From contig JAZKYS010000014.1 of the NCBI GenBank assembly GCA_045612285.1, positions 1 to 64,000 of the forward strand: 64,000 bases of DNA. The letters are read 5' to 3'. Made by a program: the position numbers and the translations under genes. The notes under the pieces are model-generated. The model was not told the origin of the DNA. It searched no databases and saw only the letters and a list, made by a program, of their open reading frames with translations. The DNA comes from Proelusimicrobium sp045612285 (lineage in GTDB: Bacteria; Elusimicrobiota; Elusimicrobia; Elusimicrobiales; Elusimicrobiaceae). This document shows, piece after piece, positions 47,747 to 57,120 of this stretch; within the stretch, counting starts at the first letter, position 1, and every line of letters starts with the position of its first letter.

Positions 47747-49593
47747 TGCATATATCTTTTTACAAACGCCCTTTAGTTATTTTACTTGTTATATATTGTT
47801 TGCTACTTGCTTTATTTTTAAAAGCCCCAAAACCGGATAATTCTTTTGAAAATATAAAAAACACTTCTCTTTCTTTACAGGGGGAAGTTGTTTCTTATCC
47901 CACTTATAAAAACGGCAAAACAAATTTTATTTTAAAACTTGATAAAACTTATAATAACAAAAAAGTTTATGCCTATTGTTTTAAGGAAGAGTGTAAAAAT
48001 CTTTTAAGAGGTTCTTTTATTTCTTATAGCGGCAAACTAGAATCTTTGCCAAACAAAACAAATTTCGGTTCTTTTGATTTTGCTTTGTTTTTGAGAAGAA
48101 AAAATATTGTTGCCCAAACAAGAATAGAAGTAATAAATAAAACAGAAAAAGCAAATTTATTTTGGCTGAATATTTCTAAAATACGCAAAAGTATTTTAAA
48201 TGTTTTTGAAAATAATTTTGATAAAGAATTATTGCCCATAATCAGCGGCATTACGCTTGGCGAAAAGGGCGATATTTCCCGCTCGCTTTATGCTGATTTC
48301 CAAGATAGCGGCGCAATGCACCTGCTGGTTGCTTCCGGCGGAAATGTCGGTTTTATAACTTTGATAGTTTATTTTATTTGTTCTTTGTTTGGCCTACGCC
48401 GTGTAAGTAGTGCTAGTTTTGCTTTAACGCTTGCTCTTTTTTATACTTTAATTGCCGGCGCGGACGGCCCTTTACTTAGAGCCTATCTTATGGCTTTTTG
48501 TTCTACGATAGGTTTTGTGCTTGGCCGCAAAAGCGGGCTACTTCAAGGTTTTATTTTAGCGGGGCTGCTTATTTTAATTTATAACCCACAATGTTTATTT
48601 GAAGCGGGTTTTCAAATGTCTTTTCTTGCTACTCTTGCTATCATATTGTTTGCCGGTAATTTTAAAATTAAAGATACTCTGCCAAGATATATAAAAATTT
48701 TAGCGGAAATGTTTTTAATTTCTCTTGTGGCGCAACTTTCTTTACTGCCTGTTTTTTGTAATTATTTTCATAAAATTTCTTTAAGTGCGCCTTTATCAAA
48801 TATTATTTTAATTCCCTTAAGTGCTTTAATAATGGGCGGTGGTTTTATTTTATGGCTTACTCACTTTTTGCCTTTTGGTTTTCTTGTAAAAGGCTTAGCG
48901 TATATTTTAAATATTTTACTTATAGTTTTTAAATTTTTGGTGGAGGCCTTTGCCGCTTTACCGATTTCCAAAATCGTTTGGCCTTCTTTAAATCCGCTTA
49001 TAATAATTGCTTTTTATTTAATGTTTTTCGGCTTTCTAAATTTGTCTTTAATAAAAAATAAAAAGCGTTTTATAATTATTGTTTGCACTATCAGTATTAT
49101 TTTGTTTAGTTGCTCTTTTTATATTGGAAAAAACAGAACGGAAATCTTAAAAGGGCGTTATAGTTTTGTTGTTATTGAAAAAGAAAAAGATATAAATAAA
49201 GTTTTCGGCGCCGGTGTTAAAGGCGATATTTTGCGTAATGCGCTTTTAGCCCTCGGCACAAAAGAAATTGATTGTTTATTTGTTAAAGGGACAGCAAGTT
49301 CTCTTTACGCCCTAAAAGATTTGGAAGATATAAAAATTAAGAATATTTATTTAGAGCAAGATTTTATAAATGATAAAGCAGAAAAACTACTTGAAAACAC
49401 AAAAGCCAAAATAAATTTTATTTGGCCGGGCCAAGAATATTGCGGCGTTAAAATAGATAAAGATGAAAACTTAAATTTATCTTTCCAAACAGAAAAAATA
49501 AATGTTAGGGATAATCTAAAGAAAATAAAAATTTTAGGTAAAGAAATAAATTTTAAGGAAGATAAAAATTTATCTAAAGGGGATTCTGTCTGA
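47746..49593 (+). CDS. comEC: ComEC/Rec2-family DNA uptake channel without MBL motif
   Basis: A 615-residue membrane protein whose central competence domain has ISGITLGEKGDIS...YADFQDSGAMHLLVASGGNVGF and multiple membrane segments, as in ComEC, which passes one DNA strand into the cytoplasm. The N-terminal OB-like domain is present. The C-terminal region (after about residue 460) has the size of a reduced metallo-beta-lactamase domain but no HxHxDH motif. It is in an operon with dnaX and recR. It links to the many pilins through the use of type IV pili in DNA uptake. Confidence 0.88.
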   Translation: MHISFYKRPLVILLVIYCLLLALFLKAPKPDNSFENIKNTSLSLQGEVVSYPTYKNGKTNFILKLDKTYNNKKVYAYCFKEECKNLLRGSFISYSGKLESLPNKTNFGSFDFALFLRRKNIVAQTRIEVINKTEKANLFWLNISKIRKSILNVFENNFDKELLPIISGITLGEKGDISRSLYADFQDSGAMHLLVASGGNVGFITLIVYFICSLFGLRRVSSASFALTLALFYTLIAGADGPLLRAYLMAFCSTIGFVLGRKSGLLQGFILAGLLILIYNPQCLFEAGFQMSFLATLAIILFAGNFKIKDTLPRYIKILAEMFLISLVAQLSLLPVFCNYFHKISLSAPLSNIILIPLSALIMGGGFILWLTHFLPFGFLVKGLAYILNILLIVFKFLVEAFAALPISKIVWPSLNPLIIIAFYLMFFGFLNLSLIKNKKRFIIIVCTISIILFSCSFYIGKNRTEILKGRYSFVVIEKEKDINKVFGAGVKGDILRNALLALGTKEIDCLFVKGTASSLYALKDLEDIKIKNIYLEQDFINDKAEKLLENTKAKINFIWPGQEYCGVKIDKDENLNLSFQTEKINVRDNLKKIKILGKEINFKEDKNLSKGDSV

Positions 49594-49995
49594 AGATTCT
49601 TCTTTTTTATTTCGCAAATAATTATCTAAAGAAAACTCTCCGCTACCCAAAATAAAAAAGCCGAATAATAAAGCAAGGGCAAGCAATACACCGACAATAT
49701 TTACTCTGTTAAAATCGCCGGCAAAAAAGAAAAATCCGCTAAATAAAGTGGCAATAGTATTTGCTATCGCGCAAAGGCGCGTTCTAAAGCCGAGAATAAG
49801 CATAATACTTGCAAGGAAAGTTAAAACAAGCACCCCTATACAGATAGGGTAAGCATAAGGTAGCCCGATAGCCACAGCATTGTCTACAAGTATTTTTAAA
49901 TTTAAAGTTTCACCGCAAGCTAAAAAAGCAAAAGCCAATCCAAGGAGTGTTCTTTGCACGAATAAAACTAAAGAAAGGCTTTTGCTTTTTTGCAT
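49570..49995 (-). CDS. DoxX family membrane protein
   Basis: A 141-residue protein with four hydrophobic helices; FVQRTLLGLAFAFLACGE near the start and a conserved FRTRLCAIAN loop fit the DoxX family. Its roles differ between bacteria (redox, thiosulfate oxidation). Its 3' end overlaps the convergent comEC end by 24 bp. Confidence 0.8.
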   Translation of the reverse strand: MQKSKSLSLVLFVQRTLLGLAFAFLACGETLNLKILVDNAVAIGLPYAYPICIGVLVLTFLASIMLILGFRTRLCAIANTIATLFSGFFFFAGDFNRVNIVGVLLALALLFGFFILGSGEFSLDNYLRNKKEESSDRIPFR

Positions 49996-49999
49996 ATCA

Positions 50000-50827
50000 C
50001 TAGAATCCTATTGAAGCATTAAGGGTATAAAATCTTTCCCTATCCTGTCCTTCTTTTTTGCTGAAGTTATACCACTCTACTGCGGCGTTAACATTTATTA
50101 TAGAAATACCTACTGTTACGCCCAGTCTTAAATCATCAGTTTCCTTTCTTTCTTTTAACTTAATTAAGCCATAAGAAGCATAAGGTCTGACAATTTTATA
50201 AGTATAACCGGCATCTACGGATAAAGAGTAATCCAAGAATCCGCCGTAAACAGCACTTAACCCCGGTATATCAAGCCAAACAGGGTTAAGGCCGGCAGTA
50301 TCTTTAGAATAGTCAACTGCTTTAGTATAAGTTGCGCCAAGGTCAAGGCCGCCTTTTTCGCCTCTGATAAACGCATAGACATCTGTTTCATTGATATCAA
50401 TATCAGGTGAGCCATAGAAGGTGTGGAAAGTTTTTCTTGCCCCACCGCCGATTTTTAAAGAATCCATCGGCAAAACGCCCATCATTAAATTAGCAATATC
50501 TAAAGAAGCATAAGCACCTAAAGCATAATTAGAGTATCCGTTTTTCTTAGGCGTCCAAGAGCCGTCTGCGCCGATTTCCAAGATGTCTAAAAACGGTGTT
50601 TGCCAGTTAAGGCCAAGGCCATATTTATACATTGTATCCATATTATCTCTTGAATATATAGCAGCATTTGGAACAATATCAAGGCCCGGCACAAAAGGCA
50701 CACCCATATTATAAGATGCTCTTGCTACGCTATAGCCATCACTGCCGACAACACCAACAGCATTAAGTTGCGCATTAGCGGCGACAAAGGGGCAACAGAG
50801 TAGTAAAAATACTAATAACTTTTTCAT
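50000..50827 (-). CDS. Predicted outer-membrane beta-barrel protein
   Basis: The 275-residue protein has a signal peptide (MKKLLVFLLLCCPFVAANA) and alternating short beta strands with aromatic girdle residues. It ends in TLNASIGF, with terminal Phe, the usual BAM recognition signal. No specific porin family was recognised. It ends 4 bp from the DoxX gene and begins 15 bp after the deoxyhypusine synthase-like gene. Confidence 0.65.
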   Translation of the reverse strand: MKKLLVFLLLCCPFVAANAQLNAVGVVGSDGYSVARASYNMGVPFVPGLDIVPNAAIYSRDNMDTMYKYGLGLNWQTPFLDILEIGADGSWTPKKNGYSNYALGAYASLDIANLMMGVLPMDSLKIGGGARKTFHTFYGSPDIDINETDVYAFIRGEKGGLDLGATYTKAVDYSKDTAGLNPVWLDIPGLSAVYGGFLDYSLSVDAGYTYKIVRPYASYGLIKLKERKETDDLRLGVTVGISIINVNAAVEWYNFSKKEGQDRERFYTLNASIGF

Positions 50828-50842
50828 TTTTCCCTCGTTATT

Positions 50843-51922
50843 TTAGCAGCAGGAACATTTTTTTGTTTTTGCTGTTTTGGCTTTTCTATCTTCTTCTTGT
50901 AAGAATTTTTGATAGTTGTGGGCTTTTCTGTTCTTCCAAGATTTTTTATGATAGCCATAGCCAATGATTAAGGGGATAGCTAAAGTCGCTTCGCTGTAAA
51001 CCATTTGTTCTTGAGAGGTAGAAACTTTACCCCAGCTGGAAGCTTCTTTTAAGGTAGAGCCGGATAAAGCGCCATCTCTAACATCAGCAACGGTGATTTG
51101 AACAGCGTATTTGTGCATAGGGATATCTGCGCCCAAAATTTCAGCTGCAACAACGGTATCTTGAACAAAGTTCTTCGGCACGCCGCCGCAGAACATCATA
51201 AGACCGCTTTCTTTTGCAGCCATTTTAATTTTGGTAAGTTCTAAGAAATCTTTTGCACTGTCAATGGAAACATGGTGAACAGGATTTTCTGTTTGATGTG
51301 CTACAAAACCAAAACCGGCGGAGCAATCGGAGAAAGCCGGCACAAATATAGGCACACCTTTTTTGTAAGCATTATAAATAATAGAGTCTTTACCTTTCTT
51401 TTGTTTTTCAAGCCATTTACCCATTTCATAAATAAATTCTCTTGAAGAATAAGGGCGGGGTTCAAGCATATTGCAAATTTTGTGGACGCTTTCGTCGCAA
51501 ACTTTAAGTTCGTCTTCATTGATGTAGGTATCGTAAATTCTGTCAATATGTAAATCGCGGAGCAAGTTATCGTCTGCAAAGTGTTGGTCGCCTTTATAGT
51601 GTTTATAACCCAAAGCCTCAAAGAAATCTTGGTCAACAATATTTGCGCCGTTAGAAATAATTGCATCAACCATATTATTTTGAATCATATCAACAACAAC
51701 TTTTTTAAGTCCGGCGGAAACGAGTGAACCGGCAATTGTCAAAAAGACGCAACAATCTTTTTCTTTAAGCATTGAATTATAAATATTTGCAGCTCTATTT
51801 AAATCTCTTGAAGTATAGGCCATATCTGCCATATCATCAACGAGTTTAACAACATTGTGTTTTTTAATATCAATGTGTTTGATTGTTTCCTTAAGGAAAT
51901 CTTTTTGTTTCAATTTTGCCAT
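50843..51922 (-). CDS. Deoxyhypusine synthase family protein
   Basis: The 359-residue protein matches the deoxyhypusine synthase fold: LTIAGSLVSAGLKKVV and ISNGANIVDQDFFEAL (NAD-binding), VPAFSDCSAGFGFV, and LKEASSWGKVSTSQEQ, where the Lys aligns with the catalytic Lys of SWGK in eukaryotic enzymes. Bacteria lack eIF5A, so bacterial relatives are thought to transfer the aminobutyl group of spermidine to small amines, as in homospermidine synthesis. The basic tail ends KKCSCC. The MTA phosphorylase at 53.3 kb fits polyamine metabolism. Confidence 0.88.
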   Translation of the reverse strand: MAKLKQKDFLKETIKHIDIKKHNVVKLVDDMADMAYTSRDLNRAANIYNSMLKEKDCCVFLTIAGSLVSAGLKKVVVDMIQNNMVDAIISNGANIVDQDFFEALGYKHYKGDQHFADDNLLRDLHIDRIYDTYINEDELKVCDESVHKICNMLEPRPYSSREFIYEMGKWLEKQKKGKDSIIYNAYKKGVPIFVPAFSDCSAGFGFVAHQTENPVHHVSIDSAKDFLELTKIKMAAKESGLMMFCGGVPKNFVQDTVVAAEILGADIPMHKYAVQITVADVRDGALSGSTLKEASSWGKVSTSQEQMVYSEATLAIPLIIGYGYHKKSWKNRKAHNYQKFLQEEDRKAKTAKTKKCSCC

Positions 51923-52019
51923 TTTTTGGGGCCTCCTAATTGCTATAAGTTTTATATAATTATTATATAATTATATTAAATTTTTTTAAATCTTTTTATA
52001 AAAATTTTGGAGAAAAATT

Positions 52020-53267
52020 ATGTATAACTTTATTAAAAATCAAGATTTACCTGTTTATGAAGCTATTATACAGGAATATGAAAGACAAAAAAATCGTATA
52101 GAATTAATTGCATCGGAAAACTTTGCTTCCCCGGCAGTAATGCAGGCACAAGGATCAATTTTAACTAATAAATATGCCGAAGGCTACCCCAGAAAAAGAT
52201 ATTACGGCGGTTGTGAATTTGTTGATAAAGTTGAAACAATCGCTATTGAACGCGCAAAAGAACTTTTTAAAGCAGAAGCAGCCAATGTGCAACCGCACAG
52301 CGGCACTCAAGCAAATTTAGCTGCGTATTTATCTTTAATAAATCCCGGTGATAAAATTTTAGGTTTAAATTTATCTCACGGCGGTCATTTATCACACGGC
52401 CATCCTTTAAATTTTAGCGGTAAATATTTTAAAGTTGCTTCAATCAATGTGCGCCCCGATACAAATGAAATTGATTATGATGAGGCCTTAAAAATTGCAA
52501 AAGAATTTCAACCGAAACTTATTATGGCAGGGGCTTCAAATTATTCAAGAATTTTTGATTGGGCTTTTTTAAGAAAAATTGCTGATGAAGTCGGCGCTTA
52601 TCTTGTGTGCGATATTGCCCATTATGCAGGCCTTGTGGCAGCCGGTGAATATCCAAGTCCTGTTCCTTATGCCGATCTTGTAACAACCACAACGCATAAA
52701 ACTTTACGCGGTCCGCGCGGTGGTTTAATTTTGTGTAAAGAAAAATATTTAAAACAAGTTAATTCTTCCGTTTTCCCCGGCAATCAGGGCGGGCCTTTAA
52801 TGCATATAATTGCGGCAAAAGCCGTTTGCTTTGGCGAGGCCTTAAAACCGGAATTTAAAACTTATCAAAAACAAGTTAAAGCCAATGCCAAAATGCTTGC
52901 TAAAACTTTACAAGATAAAGGTTATCAAATTGTCGCCGGCGGCACGGATTGCCACTTGCTTTGCGTTGATTTGCGCTCAAAAAATATAACCGGCAGAGAG
53001 GCCGAAATTGCCCTTGATAAAGCAGGCATAACCTGTAATAAAAACACTATTCCTTATGACCCGCAAAAACCAATGATTACAAGCGGTATTCGTCTTGGCA
53101 CACCGGCAGTTACAACGCGCGGTATGAAGGAAAAAGAAATGATAACCATTGCGGATTTTATTGATGAAGTTATAAACAATCATACAAACGAAGAAAAACT
53201 TAAAGAAATATCTTTGAAAGTGGAAAAGTTTTTATCCGCTTACCCTTTATATAAGGAGTTAATATAA
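52020..53267 (+). CDS. glyA: Serine hydroxymethyltransferase
   Basis: The 415-residue PLP enzyme converts serine and THF to glycine and methylene-THF. It has IELIASENFASPAVMQAQGS, NKYAEGYPRKRYYGG, and the PLP Lys in TTTTHKTLRGPRGGLI. Length is normal. It starts 8 bases after GGAG, and the MTA phosphorylase gene follows after 1 bp. It makes the substrate for FolD. Confidence 0.97.
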   Translation: MYNFIKNQDLPVYEAIIQEYERQKNRIELIASENFASPAVMQAQGSILTNKYAEGYPRKRYYGGCEFVDKVETIAIERAKELFKAEAANVQPHSGTQANLAAYLSLINPGDKILGLNLSHGGHLSHGHPLNFSGKYFKVASINVRPDTNEIDYDEALKIAKEFQPKLIMAGASNYSRIFDWAFLRKIADEVGAYLVCDIAHYAGLVAAGEYPSPVPYADLVTTTTHKTLRGPRGGLILCKEKYLKQVNSSVFPGNQGGPLMHIIAAKAVCFGEALKPEFKTYQKQVKANAKMLAKTLQDKGYQIVAGGTDCHLLCVDLRSKNITGREAEIALDKAGITCNKNTIPYDPQKPMITSGIRLGTPAVTTRGMKEKEMITIADFIDEVINNHTNEEKLKEISLKVEKFLSAYPLYKELI

Positions 53268-53268
53268 T

Positions 53269-54123
53269 ATGATACAAATAGGCATAATCGGCGGTAGCGG
53301 CCTTTATAATATTGAAGGCTTAAAAAATGTAAAAGAAATCGCAGTAAAAACACCTTTCGGTAATCCTTCAGATAAAATTATTACAGGCGAAATTAAGGGC
53401 GTTAAAATCGGTTTTATTGCCCGTCATAACAGACATCATATTTTAACTCCGACGGAAGTGCCTTACAGGGCAAATATTTACGCCCTAAAAAAACTTGGCG
53501 CTACAACAATAATCGCTTTTAGTGCGGTTGGTTCTTTGCAGGAAAAATTCCCGCCTAAGACTTTAGTTATGCCGGACCAACTTATAGATAAAACTACTTT
53601 GCGCCCAAATACATTTTTCGGCGGAGGTTTAGTTATCCACGCACCTTTTGCCCATCCGTTTTGTAATTGCTTGCAGGAAATTTTATATAAAGAAGCAAAA
53701 AGATTAAAAATTAAAACAGCCAAAGGCGCCACTTTAATTGCTATGGAAGGCCCTGTCTTTTCAACTAAAGCGGAAAGTTTGTTTCATAAAAAAATGGGCT
53801 TTGATTTAATTGGTATGACAGCCTGCCCCGAAGCAAAACTTGCGCGCGAAGCCAGCTTGCGTTTTGCCCAAGTTTGTATGGTTACCGATTTTGACGCCTG
53901 GAAAGAAGGCGATGAAGTGAGTGTTTCTAAAGTAAATGAAACAATGAAATATAATGAAGTCGCGGCAAAAAAACTTATTTTATCGGTAGTTCCTTTAATT
54001 GTAAAGAAAAAATTTTGCGCTGCTTGTAAAAAAGAACTGCCCGATTTGACGGCCAGCCACAATAAAGCGGTAAACAAAAAAGTTTTAAAGAAACTTGAAG
54101 TAATTTTAAAGCAAGATTTTTAA
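53269..54123 (+). CDS. mtnP: S-methyl-5'-thioadenosine phosphorylase
   Basis: The 284-residue enzyme splits MTA, the by-product of spermidine synthesis, with phosphate. IGIIGGSGLYNIEG, FIARHNRHHILTPTEVPYRANIYALKK-type region (contacting both phosphate and ribose) and ATLIAMEGPVFSTKAES, IGMTACPEAKLARE match MTAP/PNP family II. The neighbouring glyA and nearby deoxyhypusine synthase-like gene support a polyamine/methionine link. Confidence 0.92.
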   Translation: MIQIGIIGGSGLYNIEGLKNVKEIAVKTPFGNPSDKIITGEIKGVKIGFIARHNRHHILTPTEVPYRANIYALKKLGATTIIAFSAVGSLQEKFPPKTLVMPDQLIDKTTLRPNTFFGGGLVIHAPFAHPFCNCLQEILYKEAKRLKIKTAKGATLIAMEGPVFSTKAESLFHKKMGFDLIGMTACPEAKLAREASLRFAQVCMVTDFDAWKEGDEVSVSKVNETMKYNEVAAKKLILSVVPLIVKKKFCAACKKELPDLTASHNKAVNKKVLKKLEVILKQDF

Positions 54124-54136
54124 AAAACCTCTGTGT

Positions 54137-54189
54137 TTGACAGCCATAAAACCTATTTTGTAAAATATACTTACCGGTAGGTAAATATA
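54137..54189 (+). promoter_or_regulatory. Promoter and TetR-type operator
   Basis: TTGACA (54137-54142), an 18-bp spacer and TAAAAT (54161-54166). A palindrome TATACTTACC-GGTA-GGTAAATATA at 54166-54189 starts on the last base of the -10 box and covers the start point, with 9 of 10 arm bases matched. The tetR ATG follows six bases later. Autorepression of the whole efflux operon is likely. Confidence 0.72.
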
Positions 54190-54194
54190 CTTTT

Positions 54195-54797
54195 ATGGCA
54201 AAAAAAGAAAATAAAACCTCTAAAGAAGAAATAAAGCTAAAAGCATTTGAATTAATGGCAAAGCAGGGCGTGCAAAGCGTTTCTATGCGCCAGATTGCTG
54301 ATGCTTGCGGCGTAAGTAAGCCTATGCTTTATTACTACTTTAAAGATAAAGATGATTTGCTTTTTCAGATGATAAAAGAAAGAATTGACGGCGTAAACAA
54401 AAATTTAATTCTTGGTATTAAAAAAGATTTATCTTTACAGAATTTATTTGAAACTTTGTTTTACTCCCATTCTTTAGGAAAAAGCGATTTTAAAGATATG
54501 TCTTCTTTCTTAATTCATTTAAGCGTTTATGTCCGCGGAAATAAAACCTTGGAAAATAAACTCTTAAGTATTCGTAAAGAAGCAAATAAAAATATTTATG
54601 ATATTCTTAATTTGCAATATAAAAAGGGACGCCTTACAAAAAAGAATAAAGAAATCGGTTATTATTTAGTTTTGGCCGTTTTTGCTTTTTTGTCTATGTG
54701 TTCCGTTGATAAAAGTATAAAGATTGATAAAAATTTAATAAGTAATATGACAAGTGTTATATTAAAAGGAATCTCTTATAAAGGGGAAAATAAATGA
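54195..54797 (+). CDS. TetR/AcrR family regulator of the efflux operon
   Basis: The 200-residue protein has an N-terminal HTH (GVQSVSMRQIADACGVSKPMLYYYFKDKDDLL), the usual TetR DNA-binding form, and a variable helical ligand domain with SFLIHLSVYVRGNKTLENKLL. It overlaps the next gene by 4 bp, so repressor and pump are made together, and a palindrome lies right in front of it. The inducer is unknown. Confidence 0.93.
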   Translation: MAKKENKTSKEEIKLKAFELMAKQGVQSVSMRQIADACGVSKPMLYYYFKDKDDLLFQMIKERIDGVNKNLILGIKKDLSLQNLFETLFYSHSLGKSDFKDMSSFLIHLSVYVRGNKTLENKLLSIRKEANKNIYDILNLQYKKGRLTKKNKEIGYYLVLAVFAFLSMCSVDKSIKIDKNLISNMTSVILKGISYKGENK

Positions 54798-56167
54798 TAA
54801 ACAAAAGTAAATTATTACTTTGTGTTTTTGCGTTTAGTTTGGCAAGTTCTCTTGCCTTAGCGCAAAACTCAAAGGACGGGGTAGATTTGTTTGCCTTAAA
54901 AAATGCGGACCCAAATGCTATCACGATAGAACAGGCAATTAAAATTGCTTTGGAAAATAACTCTAGCATACAAATTGCCCAAAAATCAGCAGAGATTTAC
55001 GACCAGCAAGTTAAGCAGTATTGGTCTTATGTTTATCCGCAGATAAATTTAAGCGCTTCTTATACCCGCACTATTCACCCGCAAGAAGTTTTAACTTCTA
55101 TGGGTAAATTTAGAATGGGTCTTGATAATGCTACAAGCGGCACGGCAGAAGCCACACTTTTACTTTGGAAAGGCGGCGCAGTTAGTGCTGGCATTAGGAT
55201 GGGTAAATATCACTCCCAAAGCGGTTATTTACAACTTAATGAAACACAAAATTTAATTAAAGATGATGTAAATATCTTGTGCTACGGGATTATTTTATCC
55301 CACGCTTTAATACAAGTTCAAAAGGAAAACTTGGATATCGCAAAAGACCACTTAAAAGAAATTCAGCAAAAATATAAACAAGGTTTGGCAAGCGATTTGG
55401 ATGTCCTTAACCAAAAAGTTAAAGTTTCCAACAGCGAGCCTGCTTTGATACAGGCAAAAAACGCTTATGAAATCGGACTACTTACTTTAAGAAGAGTTTT
55501 AAATAAAGACCCGCAAGATGAACTTTCTTTAAAATGGGAACTTAAAGATATTTTAGAATATCCTATACCCGAGTTAGATACCCTTTTTGAAATGGCCCAA
55601 AATAACAGGCCGGAATTAATAATTTCCCAACTCGCGGTGGATATGGCCAAAGAACAGGTTAATATAGCAAAAGCAGACCATTATGGCTCCCTTACGGCTT
55701 TTGCCAATGCTACTTATACCGGTTCTTCAGATGAAGTTATTATCCCTATGAGCAGTTATAATTCTTCTTACGGCACAGCCGTTGGTTTAAGATTGAATTT
55801 GCCTTTATTTGAAGGTTTTAGGGTTTCTTCCCAAGTGCGCCAAAAAGAACTTGCCTATGAGCAAGCCCTTATTCAAGCGCAAGATACACAAAGAAATATC
55901 AAAATTGAAGTTAAACGCGCCTGGCTTAACTTAAACGAAGCAAAGGAAAGGATTGCTTCCACAAAAGGAACAATCGGCCAAGCCCGCAAAAACTTACACA
56001 GCACAAATTTAAGATATAGAAACGGTCTTGCTAGCCGTCTTGATTTAGATGATGCCGCCTTGCTTTTACACGATGCGGAGTTGCAATTTGTCCAAGCAGT
56101 TCACGATGGCTTTGTTGCCCTTTCAAATTTGAATTACGCAGTAGGTAAAGAAGTCGCAGTAAAATAA
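54794..56167 (+). CDS. TolC-like outer membrane efflux protein
   Basis: The 457-residue protein has a signal peptide (to ...SLALAQ) and two OEP repeats: ITIEQAIKIALENNSSIQIA..., VYPQINLSASYTRT, and later VNIAKADHYGSLTAFANATY with long coiled helices (KQGLASDLDVLNQKVKVSN, LRYRNGLASRLDLDDA). It forms the outer-membrane exit duct for the following pump. AAAGGGG lies before the start, inside tetR. Confidence 0.92.
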   Translation: MINKSKLLLCVFAFSLASSLALAQNSKDGVDLFALKNADPNAITIEQAIKIALENNSSIQIAQKSAEIYDQQVKQYWSYVYPQINLSASYTRTIHPQEVLTSMGKFRMGLDNATSGTAEATLLLWKGGAVSAGIRMGKYHSQSGYLQLNETQNLIKDDVNILCYGIILSHALIQVQKENLDIAKDHLKEIQQKYKQGLASDLDVLNQKVKVSNSEPALIQAKNAYEIGLLTLRRVLNKDPQDELSLKWELKDILEYPIPELDTLFEMAQNNRPELIISQLAVDMAKEQVNIAKADHYGSLTAFANATYTGSSDEVIIPMSSYNSSYGTAVGLRLNLPLFEGFRVSSQVRQKELAYEQALIQAQDTQRNIKIEVKRAWLNLNEAKERIASTKGTIGQARKNLHSTNLRYRNGLASRLDLDDAALLLHDAELQFVQAVHDGFVALSNLNYAVGKEVAVK

Positions 56168-56185
56168 TTTTAGGAGAATATAAAA

Positions 56186-57118
56186 ATGACACAAATAATA
56201 AAACACAGAAATGAAAAAGAACGCAAAATTGCCGGTTATATAATGGGTGCAGTTGTCCTATTAGTAATAGGGGCACTGGTATATAATTTCGTAATAAAGA
56301 AAGATCCATCTAAGGTTTTAGATCAAGTTAATACGGAAGTTTTTAATGTTTCCGTTGAAAGACCGCAAAACCGCGATTTAAAACACCAGCTTTTAACTTC
56401 AGGCAGTTTAAAAGCTCTTGAAGAAGCGGTAATTTATCCGCGTGTTTCCGGTAAATTATTAAAGAACATTTTAAGGGAAGGGGATAAAGTTAAAAAGGGG
56501 CAAACAATATCTTTGATTGAACGCGACGAAGTCGGCGCAAAATATGAACCGGTTGTAGTTCCTTCTACAATTAACGGTGTTGTCGGTAGAATTTATTTGG
56601 ATCCGGGGGCAAATGTCATCACAAGCACACCTATTGCTTTAGTTGTAAATCAAGATACAATCAGAATTGCTGTTGATATACCTGAAAGATATATCGGTGA
56701 AATTTCCAAAGGCCAAACAGCTTGGCTTACCGTTGAAGCTTTGCCGGACCAAAAATTCCAAGCTGTTTTAGACCTTATCAGTCCGGTGGTTGATTCCCTC
56801 AGCCGTTCCGTTGCAGTAGAATTTAAAGCAAATAATAAAGATGGCAAGTTAATGTCCGGTATGTTTGCCAAACTTGATATTTCCCTTGCCGAGCAAAAAA
56901 ATGCTTTATCTTTATCAAAAAAGAATATTTTAGAAAATGCCGACGGTTCCTATTATGTTTTAGTGCCTTCCCAAGATGGCAAAACCGCTGAAAAGAAAAA
57001 TATTCAAGTCGGTTTTAAAAATAATGACCATTGGCAAGTTTCCGGCATTAGCGAAAATCAACCGGTATTGAACTTCGTTTTCGGTCTTAAAGAAGGCAGC
57101 GCCATTGAGGTTAAATAA
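56186..57118 (+). CDS. RND efflux periplasmic adaptor (membrane fusion protein)
   Basis: A 310-residue HlyD-type adaptor anchored by one N-terminal membrane segment (KIAGYIMGAVVLLVIGALVYNF). GSLKALEEAVIYPRVSGKLLKN, VKKGQTISLIERDE and GVVGRIYLDPGANV are the lipoyl halves, and AVDIPERYIGEISKGQ is the beta-barrel part. The hairpin between the lipoyl halves is unusually short. AGGAG precedes the ATG. Confidence 0.9.
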   Translation: MTQIIKHRNEKERKIAGYIMGAVVLLVIGALVYNFVIKKDPSKVLDQVNTEVFNVSVERPQNRDLKHQLLTSGSLKALEEAVIYPRVSGKLLKNILREGDKVKKGQTISLIERDEVGAKYEPVVVPSTINGVVGRIYLDPGANVITSTPIALVVNQDTIRIAVDIPERYIGEISKGQTAWLTVEALPDQKFQAVLDLISPVVDSLSRSVAVEFKANNKDGKLMSGMFAKLDISLAEQKNALSLSKKNILENADGSYYVLVPSQDGKTAEKKNIQVGFKNNDHWQVSGISENQPVLNFVFGLKEGSAIEVK

Positions 57119-57120
57119 CT

